NCBI GenBank assembly: GCA_021851625.1
Contig: JAJZCX010000141.1
Location: 1-5,070, forward strand
DNA length: 5,070 nt
Reading direction: 5' to 3'
From: Acidobacteriota bacterium
GTDB taxonomy: Bacteria; Acidobacteriota; Terriglobia; Terriglobales; Acidobacteriaceae
Shown here: one piece after another, positions 1-5,070 of the stretch
Layout of the letters: every line of letters begins with the position of its first letter
How positions within the stretch are numbered: the stretch's first letter is position 1
Program-made: the position numbers and the translations under genes
The notes under the pieces: generated by a model
The model's database searches: none
The model's input: only the letters and a program-made list of their open reading frames with translations
What the model was told of the DNA's origin: nothing

Positions 1-1176
1 GGCAAAAACAATCGCGGCTTTGTCCAAGGGAGATGGACGCGCGTGCTGGAGTCGTCGCCGCAACGCACGCAGCCCGCTTGTCCGCACTTTATGCATTGCG
101 GCGGATGCCATCTGCAACATGCCGAATCGGCGACGCAGGCGGAAATCAAGCGCAGCGTACTCTTCGAATCTTTGGAACGGGCTGGAGTCAAAAAGATTCC
201 CACGATTGCTTCGCTAACTGGATCGCCGCTGGCATATCGTAATCGAGCGCGTGTGCAGTTGCAGCACAAGCCGGAGTTCCGTCTTGGATACAGAGAGTCA
301 GGCTCCCACGCATTGGCAGATGTGGAACAGTGCCCGGTGCTGGCTCCGGTCTTGCAGCGTGCGTTGCATGCACTGCTCACGCTGGGACGCTCTGGGGAAA
401 TTCCAACCTCGATGGAAGAGATCGAACTGTTCACGAACCACGATGCTTCCGCATTGCTGCTCAGCATTTTTTCCAGTGGAAGCCCATCTCAATCGCAAGA
501 ACCTTTCTTATCCTTCTGCGCCACAGCAGCGGCTATGCTTCCCGAACTATGCGGAGCGGCTGTAATTTTGCGTGCAGAAGAAATTCACCGTACGGCTGGC
601 ACACCATGGTTGCGCTGGCAACAACAGGAATTGCTCTATCGCGTGGGTGCGTTTGCGTATCACGTCAGTCTCGGCTCCTTCTTTCAAGTCAATCAAGAGT
701 TGCTTCCGGAGTTTGCCGCTCTGGTCACGGATGCGAGGAGCGGTGGCGTGGCTTGGGATTTATATGCGGGCGTTGGATTGTTTGCGCGCAGATTGGCTGA
801 ACGATTTGCTCAGGTGATTGCGGTCGAGATTGCTCCGACAGCCGTCAACGACCTGCAAAAAAATCTATTCGGACTGCCCGCAGCGATTGCGCCTGCGACT
901 ACGGAGAATTTTTTGCGCCACGCTTTGGCGCAGCGCACCACCGCTCCCGACCTTGCTCTGCTGGACCCTCCGCGTGCCGGGCTGGGAATGCAAACGGCCA
1001 CGCTGCTGGCGCAATGCCGTCCGCGCAGCATCGTTTACGTCTCCTGCGATCCGGCAACGCTATCGCGCGATGTGAAAACGCTGGTAGAATCCGGCTACTG
1101 TCTGGATCGTTTGCACATGGTGGATCTGTTTCCGCAGACTTATCATCAGGAAACGGTGGCCGTACTGCAACGCTAA
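1..1176 (+). CDS. rlmD: 23S rRNA (uracil-C5)-methyltransferase, RlmD/RumA family (5' end outside window)
   Basis: This cytosolic SAM-dependent enzyme methylates C5 of a uridine, in the RlmD family U1939 of 23S rRNA. The reading frame is open from base 1, so the start and most of the N-terminal TRAM domain lie upstream. Counting from base 1 (391 residues visible), iron-sulfur ligands are Cys27, Cys33 and Cys36 (CPHFMHCGGC) with Cys111 (EQCPVL) as probable fourth. FFQVNQ is at 227-232, SAM motif I DLYAGVG at 253-259 and DPPRAG at 322-327. The nucleophile Cys349 lies in VYVSCDPATLSRD, with the general base Glu384 near the C-terminus. The 35-residue Cys-Glu spacing equals that of E. coli RumA (Cys389/Glu424). 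A GTG at 43 could start an ORF, but family-like sequence continues before it, so I treat the gene as truncated only by the window edge. Family assignment is very secure. The exact target (RlmD, RlmC, dual RlmCD or TrmA-like) is inferred. Likely co-transcribed with comEC. Confidence 0.93.
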   Translation, partial: GKNNRGFVQGRWTRVLESSPQRTQPACPHFMHCGGCHLQHAESATQAEIKRSVLFESLERAGVKKIPTIASLTGSPLAYRNRARVQLQHKPEFRLGYRESGSHALADVEQCPVLAPVLQRALHALLTLGRSGEIPTSMEEIELFTNHDASALLLSIFSSGSPSQSQEPFLSFCATAAAMLPELCGAAVILRAEEIHRTAGTPWLRWQQQELLYRVGAFAYHVSLGSFFQVNQELLPEFAALVTDARSGGVAWDLYAGVGLFARRLAERFAQVIAVEIAPTAVNDLQKNLFGLPAAIAPATTENFLRHALAQRTTAPDLALLDPPRAGLGMQTATLLAQCRPRSIVYVSCDPATLSRDVKTLVESGYCLDRLHMVDLFPQTYHQETVAVLQR

Positions 1177-1198
1177 CCGGACGCGTTTCCATTTGGCG

Positions 1199-3937
1199 AT
1201 GGCTGACACCGGCTCTTCCACTGCGATGCCCGCATCCGCGCAATTTGCGCGCGGATACAAGCCTGCGCCACTGCGTGCTACCCGCAACACTACGCGGCGC
1301 GATCCACTCCATTTTTCGTCTGTGCCCATGCTGCTGGCAGCCGCAGGATTTTGCCTCGGAATTTTGGATGCGCGCTGGACGTGGCATCCGCCACTGCTGT
1401 GGCTGCTGACAGCAACATTGGGAGCAGCACTCGTGCTGGCCGCGCTGCGTTGGGCGGAGCGCCGTGTCTGGTTGCCATTGCTGCTGGTCTGGTTCTGCGC
1501 CGGTCAATTCGCAGCCAGCACAGCATCGTTGCAAGGAGCATCTCCGCAACTGCTGCATCGCGCTGACGCATTGCAGCGTGCAGCCGAGGGAACCGTCGCT
1601 GCTCTGCATCCGGTACACAGCATCGAACACTACAAAGCATTCAGCAATCAACCAAGCACAGAGACCACGACGCAAGTGGATCTGTCGCTGAACTCCATCG
1701 AGGACGTTGCCAGCGATCGGGATGTACAGCTTCCCGTGCAAGGAGGATTGCGGCTTTCGCTCTACGCCAAGCCCGGAGAACCATTACCGACGCTGCACTG
1801 CGGCGAACAGTTCCGCGTTCTTGTGCGGCTGCATCTTCCGGAGCGATTTCTCGATCCCGGCGCGTGGGATTACGCTGAGTATCTGCGCCAACACGGCATT
1901 GCAGTTTTAGGCAGCGCAGATGCCAGCGCGGTGACAGCACTCCCCAATGCGCGCGCAATTTCTCTGGCTTGCTGGGCCAGCGCGGCACAGCTCTGGGCAG
2001 GCGAACGCTTGGACGCCATCGTTGCGAGCAGCACAGCGACGCTGCGGCTGCCCGTGGCGATGCGCCTGCGCAGCGAGGATGCTGGCATCTTGCGCGCCAT
2101 GCTCTTTGGCGATCGCAGTCACCTGCGCCATGCGCTGCGCACGGGCTTCGAACGCACCGGATCGTTTCACTTGCTTGTCGTCTCTGGCCTGCACATCACC
2201 ATAGTGCTGGCGCTTTGCTTCTGGCTCGCGCGTAAAGCGGGAGCCAGTGAATTCACGGCCTCCTGCATTGCGCTGGGCTTGGCGCTGCCGTATGCGCTAC
2301 TCACCGGCTTTGCCCCACCCGTGCAGCGCGCACTGTGGTTGAGCGGCGTTTACCTGCTATGCCGCATTCTCTACCGCGAACGCGCAATGATGAATGCACT
2401 CGCCATCGCTGCTTTGGGAATTCTTGTGCGCACGCCTTCCGCTCTCTTCGATGCCAGCTTTCAAATGACGATGCTGGCTGTGTTGGCCATTGCCGGCGTG
2501 GCCGTGCCGCTGTTGGAGGCAACACTCGCTCCTTACCTGCGAGGCCTGCGCACAGTTGGCCTGCTGGGCCTCGATCCGCATCTGCCTGCGCGCGTCACGC
2601 AATTGCGCGTCAGCTTGCGCATGATTGGTGAGCATCTACGGACGCTGCTGCCCAAGCGATGGGCCACCACTCTGCCCACATCCGCGCTGCGCTGGCTATT
2701 GCGCGCGGCAGAAGCGCTGCTAATTTCGTGCATCGTCGAGCTGGCGATGATGCTGCCCATGGCCGTCTACTTCCACCGCATCACACTGTTAGCATTGCCT
2801 GCGAACCTGCTCGGACTGCCGCTGCTTGGCGTACTGTTGCCCTTGGCGCTGCTTACATTTTTGTTGGGCTGTGTGCAGCCAATTTTGGCCTTGCCCACGG
2901 CCTCTTTGACGGCGGTGCTGCTGCATGCCATCACGGGGATCATCGCTCGCTTTGGCAGTCTGGCCGCCACGGGAATGCGCACGCCCGATCCTGCGCTCTG
3001 GGCAATGTTCCTTTTCGCCGCAACGTGGATGACTGCGCTTTGGATGATCCGCGCTGACAAGAACTGGCGTTGGTGTGCACTGGCCGTAATCACCGTGGGA
3101 TCCGCCTGTGTGGTCTGGCCGCAACGCCCGATGCTGCATAGGGGCAAGCTTGAAATTACAGCGATTGACGTGGGCCAGGGCGACTCAATTTTTGTTGCCA
3201 CGCCCGACGGTCACACGCTGTTGATCGACGCTGGCGGGCCGATTGGCCCGATGCACGCCGAAGACAGTGACTTTGACGTGGGTGAAGATGTGGTCTCGCA
3301 ATATCTGTGGACGCGCCGCATTCGCAGCTTGGATGCCGTGGCCCTGACGCACGCGCACAGCGACCACATGGGAGGCATGCCCGCCGTGCTCGCCAACTTC
3401 CACCCACGCACACTTTGGGTGGGCAACAATCCGTTGGTGCCTGCATATCTTGCATTGCTGGCCGATGCCAAGATGGATGGAGCCAACGTGGAATCTTTTC
3501 ACGCCGGCGAATCCTTCTCCTTCGGAGACACCTCCGTGCGCGTGCTCGCGCCCGCCGCGGGATACTTGCCCGGAAAGCAGCCATCGAATGATGATTCGAT
3601 GGTGTTGCGTATTGCGTATGGAGAAACGGCTGCGCTGCTCGAAGGCGATGCGCAGGCACGCACGGAAACGCGCATGGTTGCTGATGGTTTGCAGTCCGCA
3701 GCCCTGCTCAAAGTTGGGCATCACGGCAGTTGCACATCCACCACGCCCACATTTTTGGCTGCGATCGCGCCAGCTTACGCCGTCATCTCCGACGGCAGAA
3801 ATAATCCCTTCGGGCATCCCTGCGTGCCCGTGTTGGATGCATTGGACGCGATGCACGTGCATGTCTATCGCACAGACACGCTGGGTCTAACTACATTTTT
3901 GCTGAATGGAAAAAGCGTGCTGCCGCTGGCTCGCTGA
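1199..3937 (+). CDS. comEC: ComEC/Rec2 family DNA internalization protein (competence channel with MBL-fold nuclease domain)
   Basis: ComEC forms the inner-membrane channel that takes single-stranded DNA into the cytoplasm during natural transformation. Residue numbers here count from the TTG at 1193; the chosen ATG at 1199 is residue 3. A basic N-terminal tail (1-45) precedes hydrophobic segments at about 46-110. A DUF4131/OB-fold-like region covers about 125-250. The Competence domain spans about 295-620, with the signatures MLFGDRS (303-309), LLVVSGLHITIV (327-338) and APPVQRA (374-380), then many membrane helices up to about 643. The C-terminal metallo-beta-lactamase-fold domain (652-912) has DVGQGDS (659-665), LLIDAGG, the metal motif HAHSDH (720-725), NDDSMVL, EGDA (Asp819), GHHGS (842-846) and GHP (874-876). 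All expected ligands are present, so the nuclease is probably active. Length is slightly above many family members, and the gene is unbroken. No good Shine-Dalgarno precedes any candidate start (TTG 1193, ATG 1199, ATG 1226, ATG 1328). ATG 1199 was chosen for codon type and its 22-nt gap to rlmD. The family call is firm; the start is uncertain. Confidence 0.95.
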   Translation: MADTGSSTAMPASAQFARGYKPAPLRATRNTTRRDPLHFSSVPMLLAAAGFCLGILDARWTWHPPLLWLLTATLGAALVLAALRWAERRVWLPLLLVWFCAGQFAASTASLQGASPQLLHRADALQRAAEGTVAALHPVHSIEHYKAFSNQPSTETTTQVDLSLNSIEDVASDRDVQLPVQGGLRLSLYAKPGEPLPTLHCGEQFRVLVRLHLPERFLDPGAWDYAEYLRQHGIAVLGSADASAVTALPNARAISLACWASAAQLWAGERLDAIVASSTATLRLPVAMRLRSEDAGILRAMLFGDRSHLRHALRTGFERTGSFHLLVVSGLHITIVLALCFWLARKAGASEFTASCIALGLALPYALLTGFAPPVQRALWLSGVYLLCRILYRERAMMNALAIAALGILVRTPSALFDASFQMTMLAVLAIAGVAVPLLEATLAPYLRGLRTVGLLGLDPHLPARVTQLRVSLRMIGEHLRTLLPKRWATTLPTSALRWLLRAAEALLISCIVELAMMLPMAVYFHRITLLALPANLLGLPLLGVLLPLALLTFLLGCVQPILALPTASLTAVLLHAITGIIARFGSLAATGMRTPDPALWAMFLFAATWMTALWMIRADKNWRWCALAVITVGSACVVWPQRPMLHRGKLEITAIDVGQGDSIFVATPDGHTLLIDAGGPIGPMHAEDSDFDVGEDVVSQYLWTRRIRSLDAVALTHAHSDHMGGMPAVLANFHPRTLWVGNNPLVPAYLALLADAKMDGANVESFHAGESFSFGDTSVRVLAPAAGYLPGKQPSNDDSMVLRIAYGETAALLEGDAQARTETRMVADGLQSAALLKVGHHGSCTSTTPTFLAAIAPAYAVISDGRNNPFGHPCVPVLDALDAMHVHVYRTDTLGLTTFLLNGKSVLPLAR
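1234..1256 (+). other. GC-rich inverted repeat near the 5' end of comEC
   Basis: ATCCGCGC (1234-1241) and GCGCGGAT (1249-1256) are perfect 8-bp arms around a 7-nt loop. An alternative, overlapping pairing GCGCAA/TTGCGC (1238-1243 with 1245-1250) is also possible. It lies within the codons for the N-terminal tail of ComEC, 35 nt after the ATG at 1199 and directly downstream of the in-frame ATG at 1226. In the mRNA it could hinder or tune translation, or be a by-product of GC-rich coding. Confidence 0.35.
3581..3602 (+). other. Perfect 9-bp inverted repeat inside comEC
   Basis: CCATCGAAT (3581-3589) and ATTCGATGG (3594-3602) form a perfect stem with the 4-nt loop GATG. It lies in the codons for the conserved SNDDSMV segment of the nuclease domain, so part of the symmetry is imposed by coding. 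No U-tract follows and no role is evident. Confidence 0.35.
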
Positions 3938-3941
3938 GCCA
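3927..3941. terminator. Stem-loop at the convergent comEC / DUF3108 junction, possible bidirectional terminator
   Basis: TGGCTC (3927-3932) and GAGCCA (3936-3941) form a perfect 6-bp stem with a 3-nt loop. The stem includes the comEC stop codon TGA (3935-3937). A weaker outer pairing is possible between TGCCG (3921-3925) and CGGCA (3953-3957). On the plus strand no U-run follows. On the minus strand a short run of five U residues (complement of GAAAAAG, 3909-3915) lies about 12 nt beyond the stem, which is farther than in a classical intrinsic terminator. Position between two converging genes supports a transcript-end role, but this is inference. Confidence 0.35.
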
Positions 3942-3944
3942 AGG

Positions 3945-4742
3945 TCAGTTATCGGCAACGTGGTTCAGTCGCAGCGTCAGCGTTCCCCAAAATAAATTCG
4001 CCCGCACCTGCACAGGAATGTGGCGCACATCGTCGGTGTACCAGATCAAAATATCGCCGCGATTTTTCACCACGCCAGCATCCGCCGTTGGCTGCACGCG
4101 CACGGTGGCAAAGGTTCCCGCTGGCGTGGTGATCTGCTCGCGTGCCTCCACATTGGCTGTCACAGCAACGACGCGCCCCGCATCCGCCAGCGGAAAGCGA
4201 ACCGAGCCACCCACCGACAAGGGCTGCGTGGCCAGATAAAAAATCCCAGAGAGCATATCGGTCACGCAATTCGGAATCGATGCGGCGATCTGGCGAACAT
4301 TGCCCTTGTTGAGATTTTTTTCGCTCAGAAATTGCTTATGTTGCGCGTAGTCCATCGTCAGCGTGCCAGAGATGCGGCGAAATCCCTCTTGAATTTGTTT
4401 TTTATATTGCTGCGAACATCCCGTGGCGCGATCCAGAACGCTGTCATATTGGTCGGCAACTGGAAACAACAGCGCGATCGCACCCACGGAGTTTGCCGTG
4501 GCGTGTACATGCACCAGTCCATTTTCTGTTTGCAGGTGAAAGCTGGCTGTTCCAGCAGGGAAGACGCGCCAATCCACGCTGTATTGCAAGGTTTGCTGCG
4601 CGGGCAACGCCGTTTGCGGCTGCGGCATGGAGGGCAAAGTCGCTGTTGTTTGCGCAACCAAGTGCGGGGCGAAGAGCCAGCAGATCAGGCCCGCAGCGAA
4701 GATGTATCCAGTGATTCCGTTTCGATTCGGCAGAAGTCCCAC
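3945..4742 (-). CDS. Secreted DUF3108 domain-containing protein
   Basis: This is a DUF3108 family protein of unknown biochemical role, predicted to be exported to the periplasm or envelope. I prefer GTG 4742: a GGAG lies 6 nt upstream, and the 265-residue product begins with a clear signal peptide (Arg at 7, a hydrophobic core at about 12-27, probable cleavage after HLVA, Gln31 first). Starts at TTG 4793 or GTG 4760 are also open but lack a ribosome-binding site, and the TTG start would overlap the upstream gene by 26 nt. A Pro/Gln/Thr-rich linker follows to about residue 50. The domain itself fills residues 52-263, with LQYSVDW and AGTASF at its start, GCSQQYKKQIQEGFRR (108-123), IPNCVTDMLSGIFYL (156-170), TPAGTF and IWYTDD towards the end. 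The mature protein has only two cysteines (109 and 159), which could form a disulfide. It lies just downstream of the ICMT-like gene, probably in one operon. Family call is strong; function is unknown. Confidence 0.85.
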   Translation of the reverse strand: MGLLPNRNGITGYIFAAGLICWLFAPHLVAQTTATLPSMPQPQTALPAQQTLQYSVDWRVFPAGTASFHLQTENGLVHVHATANSVGAIALLFPVADQYDSVLDRATGCSQQYKKQIQEGFRRISGTLTMDYAQHKQFLSEKNLNKGNVRQIAASIPNCVTDMLSGIFYLATQPLSVGGSVRFPLADAGRVVAVTANVEAREQITTPAGTFATVRVQPTADAGVVKNRGDILIWYTDDVRHIPVQVRANLFWGTLTLRLNHVADN

Positions 4743-4746
4743 CCGG

Positions 4747-4753
4747 CGCTCCA
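4747..4753 (-). promoter_or_regulatory. Candidate ribosome-binding site for the DUF3108 gene
   Basis: On the minus strand the bases TTGGAGC include a GGAG core (4752-4749) that ends 6 nt before the GTG at 4742. No comparable purine-rich site precedes the alternative GTG at 4760 or TTG at 4793. This decides my start choice and gives a protein that begins directly with its signal peptide. Confidence 0.5.
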
Positions 4754-4767
4754 AATGCACGATGGAT

Positions 4768-5070
4768 TCAGCGATGCAGCACCATGCGCACAATCAGAGC
4801 AAAATATAACAACAAAGCACCCAAGCTAGCATTGTACTCGCGATGCGCGCGATAAAGCTCCCACGAAAAACTTCCTCGCGCGGCGCTCTCGTCCCGTCGC
4901 GGCCAGCGATAGGGAAGCAGGCGCGGCACGCGGCGAGCGTAGGCATCGAACTCTGCGAATCTCTCGCGAAGAAACTCTTCCTCACTCAAAATCGTTGGCA
5001 CGTAAATGATGGCGAACAGAACAACAAGAGCAATCGCAATCGTCCAACTCCGCGAGGCCAGCGCAAAGCC
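4768..5070 (-). CDS. Isoprenylcysteine carboxyl methyltransferase (ICMT/PEMT-like) family protein, C-terminal part
   Basis: The last 100 residues of an integral membrane methyltransferase-like protein are visible. The frame stays open to the right edge of the window, so its start and the N-terminal helices are missing. Residues 3-25 of the visible part form a transmembrane helix. The characteristic ICMT/PEMT tail follows: SEEEFLRERFAEFDAYARRV at 29-48, then PRLLP at 49-53. In the family this region follows the SAM-binding segment. A polar stretch containing FSWELYRAHREYN (68-80) leads into a final hydrophobic helix (82-98). An internal GTG at 5001 could be taken for a start, but membrane-helix sequence typical of the family continues upstream of it. 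Bacterial members are often annotated as methylating isoprenylated or other lipidic substrates, but the real substrate is unknown here. The core SAM-binding motifs are outside the window, so activity cannot be judged. Probably first or middle gene of an operon with the DUF3108 gene. Confidence 0.8.
   Translation of the reverse strand, partial: GFALASRSWTIAIALVVLFAIIYVPTILSEEEFLRERFAEFDAYARRVPRLLPYRWPRRDESAARGSFSWELYRAHREYNASLGALLLYFALIVRMVLHR

Noticed and set aside
43..45. GTG as the true start of the RNA methyltransferase gene
   Set aside because: Fourteen in-frame codons before it resemble the end of the TRAM domain of RlmD proteins, so the gene starts upstream of the window.
899..1741. 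Minus-strand open frame of 280 codons across the rlmD-comEC junction
   Set aside because: It is antisense to two well-supported genes, rich in Cys, Arg and Gln as expected from a reverse reading, has no recognisable domain, and bridges two unrelated genes.
3235..3250. Short GC-rich palindrome CGGGCC/GGCCCG in comEC
   Set aside because: A 6-bp stem from Gly-Pro codons is expected by chance at this base composition.
3185..3862. Minus-strand open frame of 225 codons inside comEC
   Set aside because: It is antisense to the conserved metallo-beta-lactamase motifs, and its His/Arg/Gly-rich composition is what a reverse reading of GC-rich codons gives.
4743..4793. TTG 4793 or GTG 4760 as the start of the DUF3108 gene
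   Set aside because: Neither has a ribosome-binding site, and the extra residues (Cys- and Trp-rich, overlapping the ICMT end) would displace the signal peptide from the N-terminus. GTG 4742 has GGAG at good spacing.
4020..4829. Plus-strand open frame of 269 codons opposite the DUF3108 gene
   Set aside because: The opposite strand encodes a coherent signal peptide plus DUF3108 domain. This frame has no domain logic and runs into the neighbouring gene.
1..5070. Mobile element, CRISPR array, tRNA/rRNA or novel defence system
   Set aside because: No transposase or integrase motifs, regularly spaced repeats, or RNA-gene-like stretches were seen. Both pairs are ordinary housekeeping or envelope genes with almost no non-coding space.

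Overview
The window is a conventional, densely coding stretch of bacterial chromosome. It holds four protein genes in two converging pairs and no RNA gene, mobile element or CRISPR array. The best guess for the source is a moderately GC-rich Gram-negative bacterium of the Acidobacteriota (Terriglobia/Acidobacteriales type). That guess rests on my recollection of similar ComEC, DUF3108 and isoprenylcysteine-methyltransferase-like sequences in that group. It is not a database result.

Rightward pair (1-3937). The window opens inside an RNA (uracil-C5) methyltransferase of the RlmD/RumA family. Its iron-sulfur cysteines, SAM motifs and catalytic Cys/Glu pair are all visible. About 20 nt downstream begins a full-length ComEC/Rec2-type DNA-uptake channel of about 912 residues. 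It has an N-terminal DUF4131/OB-fold region, a polytopic 'Competence' membrane domain, and a C-terminal metallo-beta-lactamase-fold nuclease domain with its metal ligands intact. The close spacing suggests co-transcription, but the products act in unrelated processes (rRNA modification and natural transformation).

Leftward pair (5070-3945). The C-terminal 100 residues of an isoprenylcysteine carboxyl methyltransferase (ICMT/PEMT-like) membrane protein enter from the right edge. A secreted DUF3108 protein follows immediately and is probably translated from a GTG with a GGAG ribosome-binding site. The two are probably one operon.

The two pairs converge with only 7 nt between stop codons. A perfect 6-bp stem-loop overlaps the comEC stop. 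No gene-free stretch exceeds 30 bases. I see no sign of an undescribed defence or mobile system. The points most worth a second look are a pair of cysteines flanking the metal site of the ComEC nuclease domain, the polar insertion in its membrane domain, the convergent-end hairpin, and the DUF3108/ICMT pairing.
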